From Solibacillus sp. FSL W7-1464 (lineage in GTDB: Bacteria; Bacillota; Bacilli; Bacillales_A; Planococcaceae): 64,000 bases of DNA. The notes beneath the pieces are model-generated. The model did no database searches. It saw only the letters and a list, made by a program, of their open reading frames with translations, and was not told where the DNA came from. The translations under genes and the position numbers were made by a program. The number at the start of each line of letters is the position of its first letter. The first letter of the stretch is position 1. Below are positions 37,459-47,250 of this stretch, piece after piece. The stretch is taken from NCBI RefSeq assembly GCF_038004425.1, contig NZ_JBBORC010000001.1:2581001-2645000 (forward strand). Reading direction: 5' to 3'.

Positions 37459-39252
37459 TCAGTTAGCAGTTGCTTGTTTTGTGAAACGTGGATGCGCCCA
37501 CAGTTCACGCCATTTGATGACTGATGTAATTACAATGATCAATCCTAATGTCAGCATAATAATCGATAAAATACCGTTTAAAATATTGTAACCACCCGCC
37601 ATATCGTTCCAGTAAACATTTTTCACCATCCAGAATCCTGCTACATTTACCGTAATGTATAAATACACTAACGGAATAAAGCAAGTTAAAGCATAAATAC
37701 GTTTATCCGCTACTTTCAATACGAATGTTACACCACATACCAGACCAATGGAGGCCATCAACTGGTTGGATACACCGAACAATGCCCAGACAGAAGCAAT
37801 GTCGCCTGAATTTAATAAGTATCCCCACATGATACAGGCCAATGCACTTGCACCAATTGCACCTGGGAGCCAATCCGTCTTTTTCAGCGGCTTATAAACA
37901 TTTCCTAAAAAGTCTTGAATTAGGTAACGTGCTGTACGTGTACCTGCGTCAATAGCAGTTAGAATAAATACTGCTTCAAACATAATAACAAATTGATAGA
38001 AGTACGCGGTTAAATGGCTAAACCACTCTACTCCTGCAAATATGGATGCCATACCGACTGCAAGTGTTACGGCACCTCCAGTACGCCCCTCTAAATCCAT
38101 ACCAATCGCTTCTGACAGTACCGGTAAATCGACTACCGTCATGCCTAATTTCGCGAATGCTTCAGGTGAAGAGTTAATCGCAAAATAATCTGCCGGATGC
38201 AATACAGTTGCAGCAATCAGTGCCATTACCCCAACGACACATTCTACGAGCATCGCACCAAAACCAACTACACGAATATCATCCCAGCGGTTTAACATTT
38301 TCGGTGTCGTACCAGATCCTACAAACGCATGGAAACCGGAAATAGCTCCACAAGCGATTGTAATCGAAACGAACGGCCATACAGGACCTGCTACGATTGG
38401 ACCACCTCCCAGGAAGTCAGGCATAATCGCAGGGAATTGAATTGTCGGATTAATAATAAACACACCGATGATTAAAGCAACAAATACCCCTATTTTCATG
38501 AAACTGCTTAAATAATCACGAGGTGCCAGTAAGAACCATACTGGTAAAGCAGCAGCAAAGAAAGCGTAAATCGGCAAGAGAATCGATAATGTTTCACGGT
38601 CCAATGTTAATAGATCGCCCAACCAAGTGCCTTGAATAGACGGTCCATAGAATACCGCCCCAACAAGGAGTAAGACCCCAAGTATTGTGGAAATCTTCAA
38701 GTTTCCTGTGAATTTATTGATTAGACCCATGAGCATTGCAATCGGTATCGTTGCGGCAACTGCAAAAGTTCCCCAAGGGTTTTCTGCTAAAGCTCCTAAA
38801 ATAACCATTGATAAACCGGCCATTGTAATAGTAATAATGAATAGCATCGCTAATCCTGTACAAAAACCGGCAACAGGCCCAAGCTCTTCACGCATAACTT
38901 CCGATAATGACTTCCCGCCTTTTGTCATCGAAGCAAATAATACAACGGCATCATGTACAGCTCCCCCGATAACAGCACCAATCAATAACCAAAGATAACC
39001 CGGCAAATAACCGAATTGTGCGGCTAAAATCGGTCCAACTAACGGTCCTGCTGCTGCAATTGCTGCGAAGTGATGCCCGAAAGCTACCCAACGATTTGTT
39101 GGCACATAATCTTGTCCGTCATTTTTTTCGTTTGCAGGTGTTGGCGTATCTTCGTTAATCTTCAATACTTTTTTTGTAAAGAAAATTCCGTAAAAACGAT
39201 AGGCAATCACTAAAATACATATTGCCCCAATTACTAATGTAATTGCATTCAT
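37459..39252 (-). CDS. cstA: Carbon starvation protein CstA (peptide/pyruvate transporter)
   Basis: A 597-aa membrane protein with about 16 hydrophobic segments. It has the CstA signature RWVAFGHHFAAIAAAGPLVGP (cited at about residues 53-73) and GAVIGGAVHDAVVLF. Family members import peptides or pyruvate during carbon limitation. The length matches B. subtilis CstA. The SD GGGGGAG precedes the ATG. No regulatory partner is adjacent. Confidence 0.93.
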   Translation of the reverse strand: MNAITLVIGAICILVIAYRFYGIFFTKKVLKINEDTPTPANEKNDGQDYVPTNRWVAFGHHFAAIAAAGPLVGPILAAQFGYLPGYLWLLIGAVIGGAVHDAVVLFASMTKGGKSLSEVMREELGPVAGFCTGLAMLFIITITMAGLSMVILGALAENPWGTFAVAATIPIAMLMGLINKFTGNLKISTILGVLLLVGAVFYGPSIQGTWLGDLLTLDRETLSILLPIYAFFAAALPVWFLLAPRDYLSSFMKIGVFVALIIGVFIINPTIQFPAIMPDFLGGGPIVAGPVWPFVSITIACGAISGFHAFVGSGTTPKMLNRWDDIRVVGFGAMLVECVVGVMALIAATVLHPADYFAINSSPEAFAKLGMTVVDLPVLSEAIGMDLEGRTGGAVTLAVGMASIFAGVEWFSHLTAYFYQFVIMFEAVFILTAIDAGTRTARYLIQDFLGNVYKPLKKTDWLPGAIGASALACIMWGYLLNSGDIASVWALFGVSNQLMASIGLVCGVTFVLKVADKRIYALTCFIPLVYLYITVNVAGFWMVKNVYWNDMAGGYNILNGILSIIMLTLGLIIVITSVIKWRELWAHPRFTKQATAN

Positions 39253-39537
39253 TTCATTCTCCCCCTATGTATCTCTCTTTTTTGTAATATAACAATAACA
39301 AATTCCAAAACTGTTGTATCACAATTTTTCTAATTAACTGAAAATTGTGCACAATAGCTATTTTATCATACTAAGCTAGCTAAATAATTAAAATTATCAA
39401 AATAGTATAAATAATTCCCTTTTACAATGCTTTACATATCAATGTTATATGAACACTTTCTTCCACAAAAAGACTCCATCCTTCATTTCTAATAATTTTA
39501 TATCATTTATTTGTAATATAAATGAAATATAATTAAT

Positions 39538-39562
39538 GTTTATTATAAAGTGAGATGGGAAT
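39538..39562 (+). promoter_or_regulatory. SigB-like general-stress promoter of the KGG gene
   Basis: GTTTAT (39538-39543), 13 nt, GGGAAT (39557-39562), against the SigB consensus GTTTAA-N12/15-GGGTAT. Each half has one mismatch. B. subtilis gsiB, the homologous gene, is SigB-controlled. The remaining AT-rich gap 39253-39537 shows only the cstA leader and no gene. Confidence 0.55.
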
Positions 39563-39617
39563 TTAACTAGTAAGCTTAGCAATAAGCTAAAAAATTTTCA
39601 CTAGGAGGATGTAAGAA

Positions 39618-39914
39618 ATGGCTAACAACAACAAACGTAATCAGAATCAGAATGACGGATCAATGACGGTTCAAGAAGCGGGTCGTAAAGGCGGAGAAGC
39701 TACATCTAATAACCATGGTAGAGAATTTTACGAAGAAATCGGCCGTAAAGGTGGAGAAGCGAGCAGCGGAAACAACCAAAGCGGTAATAACAACAATAAT
39801 AACAACAGCGGCAAAATGAGCCGTGAAGAAGCTGGACGTAAAGGCGGAGAAGCAAGCCGCAGAAATAATAACAGCAACAATTCCAACAATAAAAACAACA
39901 AAAATAACTCTTAA
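39618..39914 (+). CDS. KGG-repeat general stress protein (GsiB-like)
   Basis: A 98-aa hydrophilic, low-complexity protein with three KGG repeats (EAGRKGGEATS near 20, EIGRKGGEASS near 41, EAGRKGGEASR near 71) joined by Asn/Ser-rich linkers. It resembles hydrophilin/LEA-like GsiB, with fewer repeats. It is probably a cytosolic protectant under stress. AGGAGG is 9 nt upstream, and the upstream promoter looks SigB-type. Confidence 0.88.
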   Translation: MANNNKRNQNQNDGSMTVQEAGRKGGEATSNNHGREFYEEIGRKGGEASSGNNQSGNNNNNNNSGKMSREEAGRKGGEASRRNNNSNNSNNKNNKNNS

Positions 39915-39976
39915 TCATTTGACTCACCTTGAAGACAGGTTAATTCAAAATGTAAATATTATTTATTTACGTTAAT

Positions 39977-40018
39977 AAGGATGTTTGCCGTTTAGAAGAA
40001 TGGCAAACATCCTTTTTT
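39977..40018 (+). terminator. Terminator of the KGG gene
   Basis: AAGGATGTTTGCC pairs with GGCAAACATCCTT across a 12-nt loop, then TTTTTT. Confidence 0.9.
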
Positions 40019-40194
40019 GTATGCATTTACTCGCCTATCCAAAATTTCTTTCCCACAGTATATATACCCAAACAAATTACTTGAAAATATTATACGAGAA
40101 TTATATATTATTTTATGCTCGCTCTATTTTAAGTGAGCGTTTTATTGTGTTTTCTAATTTATTTTATATATAAAGAAAAGGAAAGAGTGCGTAC

Positions 40195-40746
40195 ATGCAA
40201 CAATATACAAACGAATTTTTATATGAATTAATTCATTCCACTATAAAAGCTACCGGTCTCACTATAATGCTGGAAGAAGACCATTCCGGTGTAAATATGA
40301 GCTATAATTTTATAACAAATATTGTTAGTTTCGATGTAACACGATTAGTGGAAGCTGCTCGAGAACTAGCAAGCATTCCATTTGATCACTATGTAAAAAC
40401 GATTACACTTCATGAACTAGGTCATGCCATTGACCGCCCTGCACTGGATGCTTCTTTAACCAGAACCCTCGATTATTTTGAGATGCGAGATCAGTATTCT
40501 ACTAAAGAAATATTTAAAAATCCCGATTTACTAGGTATGATTATTGAAGAACATCAAATGAACATAGCCTTTGAAGAAACAGCATGGGCTAATGCAGAAA
40601 ACCTGAATCAAAAATTACAAATGATCGATCAAAATTCATTTGAATTAATAAAAAAACATAGTCTTTCCACATATATCAGAAATTATGAAGAGGATTTGGC
40701 AGCCTACAAACAGCTACTGGAAAAAACAGAGCTTCAGCCTGCTTAA
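40195..40746 (+). CDS. HExxH-motif putative metallopeptidase of unknown family
   Basis: A 183-aa soluble protein with HELGHAID (H73, E74, H77) in a predicted helix following a hydrophobic segment VKTITL, a zincin-type zinc site. A candidate third ligand is a Glu in EEHQMNIAFEETAW (about 119-132). No signal peptide or membrane span is seen. I do not recognise a named family. It stands alone between terminators; an additional CGCTC/GAGCG hairpin lies upstream near 40118-40141. Confidence 0.65.
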   Translation: MQQYTNEFLYELIHSTIKATGLTIMLEEDHSGVNMSYNFITNIVSFDVTRLVEAARELASIPFDHYVKTITLHELGHAIDRPALDASLTRTLDYFEMRDQYSTKEIFKNPDLLGMIIEEHQMNIAFEETAWANAENLNQKLQMIDQNSFELIKKHSLSTYIRNYEEDLAAYKQLLEKTELQPA

Positions 40747-40792
40747 TTTTGGTGATGCCAAACAAAATTCAAAAATATGCATGTAACAAAAC

Positions 40793-40834
40793 AACGATCT
40801 TGAAAGCGAACATTTCCTTTCAAGATCGTTTTTC
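40793..40834. terminator. Bidirectional terminator between the HExxH gene and rnjA
   Basis: AACGATCTTGAAAG pairs with CTTTCAAGATCGTT, a perfect 14-bp stem followed by TTTT on the plus strand. It is shared by the convergent genes. Confidence 0.88.
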
Positions 40835-40849
40835 TTTAATAATTTAATT

Positions 40850-42514
40850 TTATATTTCAATAATTATCGGCAAAATCATTGGCTTTTTCATTTTTAATGT
40901 AAAGATATATTGATCTACTGCATGCTTAATCGCTTTTTTCATAGCAAAAGGATTGGCTTCATTGAAGTTTTCTACAGCTGCCTGGGCAATTTCGTTAATG
41001 TCATTTATTAATCCTTCTGATTCTCTTGCATAGACAAATCCGCGTGAAATACTGTCCGGACCTGAAATAATGGAACCATCGAATTTACTGATCGTGACAA
41101 CGATAACTAGCATCCCGTCTTCGGATAGCTGCTTTCGGTCTCGCAGTACAATTTCACCGACTTCATCACTTCCAGTACCATCCACATACGTATCTCCCGC
41201 TGGAATTGCACGCGTTTGCCGTGCTTCCCCGGCTTTAATATCGACAATCTCACCATTTTTAAGAATAAATGTATGCCCTTTTTCTACTCCAACCGCTTCC
41301 GCCAATGAACGGTGAATATGAAGCATGCGGTATTCTCCATGAATCGGAATAAAATATTTTGGCTTCATGAGTGTCAGCATCATTTTTAAATCTTCTTGAT
41401 AGCCATGTCCGGAGACGTGCATACCGGTAATGCTTGAATTTCCGTAAACTACATTTGCGCCAAGCTGAAACAGATTATCAACTATTTTTGAAACATCTTT
41501 TTCATTTCCCGGTATAGGAGAAGCTGCGAATATAACTGTATCACCTTGGACAACTTTGACATCTCGATTACGACCAGTTGAAAGTCGGGAAAGCGCAGCT
41601 AATGGCTCCCCTTGGCTTCCTGTACATAATATTACTGCCCGTTCCGGCGGTAACTCTTTTAACTCTCTTGGTTCGATAAGCATCCAGCCTGGAATATCCA
41701 AGTAGCCAAGTCGCATCGCTACAGACGTAACATTGACCATGCTGCGACCTAATAATACAATTTTCCGGTTCGTCTTTTTTGCTGCTTCGACTATTTGATG
41801 AATACGATTTACATTGGATGCAAACGTAGAAATGAAGATTTTTCCGGTCGCCCTTTGAAACGCCTCATCCAAATGACGTCCAATTACTTGCTCGGATGGT
41901 GTAAATCCCGGACGTTCAGCGTTTGTACTTTCGGAAATTAGCGCAAGCACCCCTTCTGAACCGAGGGCTGCCATTTTATGAATATCTGACGTTTGATCAT
42001 TAACAGGTGTAAAATCAAATTTAAAGTCACCAGTATGAATGACTTTCCCTTCAGGTGTATGAAAAACAATCCCTAAACAGTCTGGGATACTGTGGCTCGT
42101 CTTAAAAAATGTGAGTGATAATTGGTCGAAACTAATTTGTGATTCTGCATTGATCTCATTTAATTCTGTGTCGCGGAGCAATTTATGCTCTTTCAATTTC
42201 AATTCAATTAACCCGAGTGTAAATCTGGAAGCATATATTGGCATATTAATTTTTCTAAGCAAATAAGGGATACCGCCAATATGATCTTCATGTCCATGTG
42301 TTACGACTAAAGCTTTAATTTTATGTTTGTTTTCCTCCAAATAACTTAAATCCGGAATAATCAAATCGACCCCTAATAAACTTTGATCCGCAAATTTCCC
42401 GCCACAGTCAACGATAACCAATTCTTGTCCATATTCAATGACATACATATTTTTTCCGATTTCATTAATGCCGCCGAGTGCGAAGATGGATAGTGTGTTT
42501 TCAGTATTTAGCAA
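40850..42514 (-). CDS. rnjA: Ribonuclease J (RNase J1-like)
   Basis: A 554-aa metallo-beta-lactamase/beta-CASP ribonuclease with 5'-3' exo- and endonuclease activity in RNA decay. The catalytic motif THGHEDH (H73-H78) is the intact J1 type, unlike the HGHDEN of RNase J2. HTGDFKFDFTP, the beta-CASP motif and a C-terminal domain ending MILPIIIEI are present. The start is TTG with AGGAGG 8 nt upstream. The usual upstream partner rpoY (ykzG) is absent, and the sequence is visibly diverged from B. subtilis J1, so this may be a second J1 paralogue. Confidence 0.88.
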   Translation of the reverse strand: MLNTENTLSIFALGGINEIGKNMYVIEYGQELVIVDCGGKFADQSLLGVDLIIPDLSYLEENKHKIKALVVTHGHEDHIGGIPYLLRKINMPIYASRFTLGLIELKLKEHKLLRDTELNEINAESQISFDQLSLTFFKTSHSIPDCLGIVFHTPEGKVIHTGDFKFDFTPVNDQTSDIHKMAALGSEGVLALISESTNAERPGFTPSEQVIGRHLDEAFQRATGKIFISTFASNVNRIHQIVEAAKKTNRKIVLLGRSMVNVTSVAMRLGYLDIPGWMLIEPRELKELPPERAVILCTGSQGEPLAALSRLSTGRNRDVKVVQGDTVIFAASPIPGNEKDVSKIVDNLFQLGANVVYGNSSITGMHVSGHGYQEDLKMMLTLMKPKYFIPIHGEYRMLHIHRSLAEAVGVEKGHTFILKNGEIVDIKAGEARQTRAIPAGDTYVDGTGSDEVGEIVLRDRKQLSEDGMLVIVVTISKFDGSIISGPDSISRGFVYARESEGLINDINEIAQAAVENFNEANPFAMKKAIKHAVDQYIFTLKMKKPMILPIIIEI

Positions 42515-42674
42515 CTTCGAGTCCTCCTATAGGATGGATATTTTTACGTGTGTATAAAATTTCGCCTTATACACTAGTATTTCTAATTTAAAACAAAACT
42601 ATACGAAAGCAGTTCACGATGTTTTGAAATAATTCAACGTATTTCGCCCATACTACTATTGAAAGGAATTGATT

Positions 42675-43361
42675 ATGATGCTTAGTGAAAAACAGCTTAC
42701 TAAATTAAAACGACTGCTCATCGAACAAAAAAGAGAATTAATTGGTGATGTCAATACAAATGAAAATGAAATCATTGCACGCGCCAGTTTAAGGGATTCT
42801 ACTGATGAACTATCTACTATCGACAATCATCCCGCGGATTTGGCGACCGAATTATATGACCGTGAAAAAGATATGGCATTAAAAGTTCATAGTGATGACT
42901 TATTGGGCCAAGTCGAAGCAGCATTTGAACGGATGAATGACGGTACATATGGAGTTTGTGCAAAATGCCAAACAGAAATCCCATATGATCGGCTGCAAGC
43001 AATTCCATATACCACTTTTTGTATTGAACATAGTGATGCAAAAACTCCTGCAACTGATCGACCGGTTGAAGAACAACTGCTCCATCCGGGTGTTGACAAC
43101 TCCTTTTCAAACCGGGAAAAGGATGATGAACTGCAAGATAACGAAGACTCTTTCCAAATCGTCGCACAGTATGGAAATTCCGATACACCAGCAGATTTTG
43201 AAGGGGATTTCGATCACTACAATGATTTATATAAAGACAAAGATGATGAGGATACGTATTCCGCACTGGAAATATTGCATGTTTCAAAAGAAGATTATCT
43301 TCAGGGGCAAATTTCCAAAGAATATGCAGATGAAGCACGTAAATATGATTATTTAGAATGA
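42675..43361 (+). CDS. yteA: YteA-family sporulation protein, DksA/TraR-like zinc finger
   Basis: A 228-aa acidic protein: an N-terminal coiled coil (LKRLLIEQKRELIGDV), NHPADLATELYDREKDMAL, which is typical of the YteA group, and a TraR/DksA-type finger CAKCQTEIPYDRLQAIPYTTFC in two cysteine pairs where the last position is His (CIEH) instead of Cys. It is annotated as a sporulation protein family; the role is unclear. AAAGG lies 8 nt before the ATG at 42675; the ATG at 42678 is an alternative. Confidence 0.85.
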   Translation: MMLSEKQLTKLKRLLIEQKRELIGDVNTNENEIIARASLRDSTDELSTIDNHPADLATELYDREKDMALKVHSDDLLGQVEAAFERMNDGTYGVCAKCQTEIPYDRLQAIPYTTFCIEHSDAKTPATDRPVEEQLLHPGVDNSFSNREKDDELQDNEDSFQIVAQYGNSDTPADFEGDFDHYNDLYKDKDDEDTYSALEILHVSKEDYLQGQISKEYADEARKYDYLE

Positions 43362-43374
43362 CCGCAATATAATC

Positions 43375-43408
43375 AAAAAGCCGAGAATTTCTGTTTTCTC
43401 GGCTTTTT
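43375..43408. terminator. Bidirectional terminator between yteA and the alcohol dehydrogenase
   Basis: AAAAAGCCGAGAA pairs with TTCTCGGCTTTTT, a perfect 13-bp stem with an 8-nt loop. Confidence 0.92.
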
Positions 43409-43411
43409 ACT

Positions 43412-44503
43412 TTATTTCGCGATTTTTAAAACGGGCTTAATCGTAGTCCCTTTTTTTGAGTCTTCAAAAGCTTCGTTAATCTGTTCAAATTCATAAAACT
43501 TAACAAGTCGATCAAACGGGAATTTCCCATCTTTATAATAGTTGACTAACTCCGGTATAAATACGCGAGGTACCGAATCTCCTTCGATGACCCCCATCAT
43601 TGTTTTCCCTTCCGCCATAATATCGTTATGGACATCAATTGCCATCTCTGGTGTTACGCCTACAATGGCACAAGTACCTAATGGCCGTAATGCATTTAGG
43701 GACTGTTTCACAACGGGTGGCACACCTGTCGTTTCAACTGCATAATGTGAACCGCCGTTTGTAATCTTTTTCACCTCGGCAACGACATCAACATTTCTTC
43801 CATTTAGTACATGTGTTGCTCCAAGTTCTTTTGCAAACTCCAATCGGGAATCATGGACATCCACGGCAATAATTTGTTTACAGCCGACAATTTTTGCTGC
43901 CATCAACGCAGACAAACCAACAGCACCGCATCCGTATATGACAATTGTGGAACCAAATTGTGGTCGAAGGCGATTTAGTACTGTTCCGGCACCTGTTTGA
44001 ATCCCACAGCCAAGAGGACCAAGCAACGCTAAGTCGACATCTTTATCTACTTTTACTACATTTCGCTCATGTGCTATTGCGTATGTTCCGAATGAAGACT
44101 GGCCGAAGAATGTTGCTAACTCGGTACCATCTTTTGAAAGGCGTGTTGTATAGTCATTTTGGACACCGCCAAAGTTGAGTGGATTAAACGTATCACAAAC
44201 TGTTGGATGGCCGGTCAAACAGTTTGGACATGAACCGCAATGTGCAAATGAAATGACAACATGGTCACCCTTTTCTAAACTTGTTACGCCTTCCCCTACT
44301 TCTTCCACAATGCCTGATCCTTCATGGCCAAGAACAGCTGGAAGTGGAGCAATTGCTAAATCACGTGCTACCGCATCTGTATGACAAACACCAGTTGCTA
44401 TAATTTTTATCAATACTTCATTTGCTTTTGGAGATCCAAGTTCCACTTCCTGCAAGACGAAATCTTTTCCCTGTGCTTCAGTTACAGCTGCTGTAATTTT
44501 CAT
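43412..44503 (-). CDS. Zinc-dependent alcohol dehydrogenase, aryl/benzyl-alcohol type
   Basis: A 363-aa medium-chain dehydrogenase. The catalytic zinc ligands lie in GVCHTD and GHEG, and the structural zinc cluster in CGSCPNCLTGHPTVC. The NAD-binding motif is YGCGAVGLSALMAA, with an acidic residue (AVDVHDSRL) favouring NAD. The NPLNFGG segment resembles XylB-like aryl-alcohol dehydrogenases. The substrate is not defined. It is a single gene with SD AAGGAG. Confidence 0.87.
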   Translation of the reverse strand: MKITAAVTEAQGKDFVLQEVELGSPKANEVLIKIIATGVCHTDAVARDLAIAPLPAVLGHEGSGIVEEVGEGVTSLEKGDHVVISFAHCGSCPNCLTGHPTVCDTFNPLNFGGVQNDYTTRLSKDGTELATFFGQSSFGTYAIAHERNVVKVDKDVDLALLGPLGCGIQTGAGTVLNRLRPQFGSTIVIYGCGAVGLSALMAAKIVGCKQIIAVDVHDSRLEFAKELGATHVLNGRNVDVVAEVKKITNGGSHYAVETTGVPPVVKQSLNALRPLGTCAIVGVTPEMAIDVHNDIMAEGKTMMGVIEGDSVPRVFIPELVNYYKDGKFPFDRLVKFYEFEQINEAFEDSKKGTTIKPVLKIAK

Positions 44504-44601
44504 TTCTTTGTGTCTCCTTTTTTGTTAATTTATTCTCACCTACCTTACTATTCCCAATCATTTTGTAATTACTCTTAATTATAAAAAGCGGCTCATAAAA
44601 C

Positions 44602-44640
44602 AAAAAACTGTGTAAAAGCATTTGCACTTTTACACAGCCT
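44602..44640 (-). terminator. hemAT terminator
   Basis: CTGTGTAAAAG/CTTTTACACAG stem with an 8-nt loop and a minus-strand TTTTTTG tail. Confidence 0.88.
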
Positions 44641-44669
44641 TATTCATTACTCAACAGTCAAAAAAATTA

Positions 44670-45974
44670 TTACAGATGGGTAGTCATTTGATAAAGTTCA
44701 TCTGCAGTGGTTGCAACATCTCTCGTTTCTTGACCGATATTGCTAATCACACTTGTTAAGTTTGTTATATCCATTGCGACTTCTTTTATTTGTGCTTCAT
44801 TTTGTTCGATTGCCATTAAAATCTGCTGGAATTTCGTTTGAGTATTAATAGATACGTCCAAACCTGAATCTACCCTAGACTGGACAGCATCAATCATTTG
44901 AACAGCAGTCGATGTTAGCAACGTGGATGTCTGAATAAGGTTGGTTATATTCTCTACTGAACTTTTCGATTGCTCTGCCAGTTTACGTACTTCCTGTGCG
45001 ACAACTGCAAACCCTTTGCCATGCTCACCTGCTCTTGCTGCTTCAATCGAGGCGTTTAATGCCAGTAAATTTGTTTGGTCGGCAATATTTTTTACAAGCG
45101 CTACAATATTGATTATTTGTTCTGAAGAGACTTTTAAATTTCCTATTAATTGTCCCATTTCAACCGTGCTGTCTTTAATTTCAAGCATCTCTTGCTCCAG
45201 CTTCGCAACTTCATTTTTCCCAGTCAATGCATCTGTATGAATATGTTGGACAATAGCGACATTGGATTTGATTGTATTGTTTATATGTGATGTGTGACTA
45301 TTAACTTGTTCAATTGATTGGTTCGTTTCTTCCGTTAAATCAGCCAGGTTTTGAATAATGGCCGATAATTTATCCTTTAATTCAAGTTTGACAACATTAT
45401 ATTGCTGTCTTCGAAGGTTTTGATTTTCCTTTTCATATTCTTCCAATACAATCTGCATTTCCAGGTTAATAAGTTTTGACACATTTAATGTAATTTGTTC
45501 TCTAAGTACAAGGTCTGCTATATCTTTACCAATGAGCACAATCATCGTTTCCTGCAATTTTTGAAATGTACCCATATACCATTTCGGGTCCAAACCAATT
45601 TTGAAATGCATGCGGGCAAGTTTCCGTTTTGCTTCGATTGTTTCTTCATTAAAAACGCCATCAAACATAGAAATAATATACGAATTCAATGTTTTCTTTA
45701 AGCGATCTATTTTTGTGCGTTCTTCAATTATTTTTTTTAGTGATGGTACAGCTAATACATTTTCATAAAATACATCCGTAATCTCTGATACACCGGCAGT
45801 AATTGCAGGTTGATACGATTTTATGTAACGTAAATTCTTTTCGTCTATTCCGATTAATTTCATCTGCTGCTCTAATTCCGGCATGCTTGCAAATTGTATA
45901 ATAGGCTTAAAGCACTCCATTTCCGCCAATTTACTTTCTTCATCTCCCGATTTTCGCTTCCAAAATATCACCAT
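44670..45974 (-). CDS. hemAT: Heme-based aerotaxis transducer HemAT
   Basis: A soluble 434-aa chemoreceptor. The N-terminal globin-coupled sensor (about 20-185) has the proximal heme ligand H123 in [15 protein letters not shown], the same number as in B. subtilis HemAT. The C-terminal signalling domain has the MCP hairpin tip with [20 protein letters not shown], then [20 protein letters not shown]. No membrane span is seen. It signals oxygen to CheA. The ATG at 45974 has AAGGG 8 nt upstream; a GTG three codons earlier is an alternative. Confidence 0.93.
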   Translation of the reverse strand: MVIFWKRKSGDEESKLAEMECFKPIIQFASMPELEQQMKLIGIDEKNLRYIKSYQPAITAGVSEITDVFYENVLAVPSLKKIIEERTKIDRLKKTLNSYIISMFDGVFNEETIEAKRKLARMHFKIGLDPKWYMGTFQKLQETMIVLIGKDIADLVLREQITLNVSKLINLEMQIVLEEYEKENQNLRRQQYNVVKLELKDKLSAIIQNLADLTEETNQSIEQVNSHTSHINNTIKSNVAIVQHIHTDALTGKNEVAKLEQEMLEIKDSTVEMGQLIGNLKVSSEQIINIVALVKNIADQTNLLALNASIEAARAGEHGKGFAVVAQEVRKLAEQSKSSVENITNLIQTSTLLTSTAVQMIDAVQSRVDSGLDVSINTQTKFQQILMAIEQNEAQIKEVAMDITNLTSVISNIGQETRDVATTADELYQMTTHL

Positions 45975-46175
45975 TATCGTCACCCTTACATTATGTATAG
46001 TATTTGTATAACGTTATTCACTATTTTTTATAAATATTACTGCTTTTCAATCTTTTTAATATACAAACATTGTACATCCTATATAAGCAAATGTATATAT
46101 TATTAATTTTTTTTATAGTATATTTGTACTTAATAGTATAAAGTAAAATCAAAACTTATATGCGAGGGGAAACTC

Positions 46176-47168
46176 ATGTCCTGTAAAAACTGTATCGTAT
46201 CTGAATTACAGTTTGATATTTTATTAGAAGGCGAAAAAAATATAGCTATGATGGATATGATTGTCGATCACTTTAACCGCCGGAATTTAACGATTATTAA
46301 AAAGAATCAGCTCGTAAAAATAAAAGAATCGGGTGTAAAGGAGTTTATTGACTTTAGCAGAGATTACATGGAACCCGAACAGATTTATTTTAGAATTGAT
46401 GATATGGCTTGGAAGTCTATTGCTGAAATTGAAAACGTTTTGGAAATGCAATGGATTGATGATGTCATACATAGAAATGCGATTGTCAGCTATTCACAGC
46501 CTATCGTAAATAACAAAAAAGAAATATATGCTTATGAAGTGCTGTCACGCTTTAGCCGTGAAGATGGATCGCTTATATATCCAAATGAAATTTTCACTGC
46601 AGCTAAAACCCGGGGGCGCTTGTATGCATTGGACCGTTTATGTCGTATGGCTGCTGTAAAATATGCTGCCGTGCTTCAGAAAAAAACATTTATCAATTTC
46701 ATTCCTACATCGATTTATTCCCCGGAATATTGTCTGCAGTCAACGGTGAAGCTTGCTAAACTGCTGCAAATTGACCCGAATCAATTTGTCTTTGAAGTCG
46801 TCGAATCAGAGCAGGTCGATGATATTGAGCATTTAAAATCGATTTTGAACTACTATAACGGAAAGGGCTTTCAATATGCTTTGGATGATGTAGGAGAAGG
46901 GTATAACACACTGGAAATGCTCGCCGACATGAAGCCGCATTATATGAAGCTTGATATGAAGTATGTACAAGGTGTAAAAAATGATCTTGAAAAACAACAT
47001 ACAGCTAAACAGTTTTTAAAGAAAGCCGTTGAAATTGGCGCAACACCTCTTGCTGAAGGGATTGAAACCGAAGAAGATTTTGAATGGCTAAAACAAATTG
47101 GCTATGAACTTTTCCAGGGATATTTATTTGGAAAACCAAGCGTCGAGCCACAGCGTTCCATTGGATAA
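46176..47168 (+). CDS. EAL-domain protein (c-di-GMP phosphodiesterase-like)
   Basis: A 330-aa cytosolic protein: an N-terminal region of about 95 residues starting MSCKNC (possible metal or redox CxxC), then an EAL domain (about 97-325). The signature reads YEVLSRF instead of EAL. The other catalytic-type residues are mostly there: NF near 170, FEVVESE, LDDVGEGYN, MKLDMKYV, AEGIET and FQGYLFGKP. It may therefore still hydrolyse or at least bind c-di-GMP. It is divergent from hemAT, another signalling gene. Confidence 0.85.
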   Translation: MSCKNCIVSELQFDILLEGEKNIAMMDMIVDHFNRRNLTIIKKNQLVKIKESGVKEFIDFSRDYMEPEQIYFRIDDMAWKSIAEIENVLEMQWIDDVIHRNAIVSYSQPIVNNKKEIYAYEVLSRFSREDGSLIYPNEIFTAAKTRGRLYALDRLCRMAAVKYAAVLQKKTFINFIPTSIYSPEYCLQSTVKLAKLLQIDPNQFVFEVVESEQVDDIEHLKSILNYYNGKGFQYALDDVGEGYNTLEMLADMKPHYMKLDMKYVQGVKNDLEKQHTAKQFLKKAVEIGATPLAEGIETEEDFEWLKQIGYELFQGYLFGKPSVEPQRSIG

Positions 47169-47169
47169 G

Positions 47170-47217
47170 AAAAAGCTATGTGCAAAGTGTTCCCACTACT
47201 GCACATAGCCTTTTTTA
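47170..47217 (+). terminator. Terminator of the EAL gene
   Basis: AAAAAGCTATGTGCA pairs with TGCACATAGC-CTTTTTT across a 15-nt loop. It may also serve the convergent betaine-binding gene. Confidence 0.88.
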
Positions 47218-47250
47218 TCTTAGATTTACTCTAAAGATCATATTCGTAAT

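Noticed and set aside
39618-39914. Asn/Lys-rich repeat considered as a CRISPR-like or tandem DNA repeat
   Set aside because: The repetition is at codon level (KGG blocks), irregularly spaced, and belongs to a stress protein.
42817-43338. 173-codon open frame antisense to yteA
   Set aside because: No ribosome-binding site, His/Leu-rich antisense-type composition, and it lies entirely opposite the convincing yteA frame.
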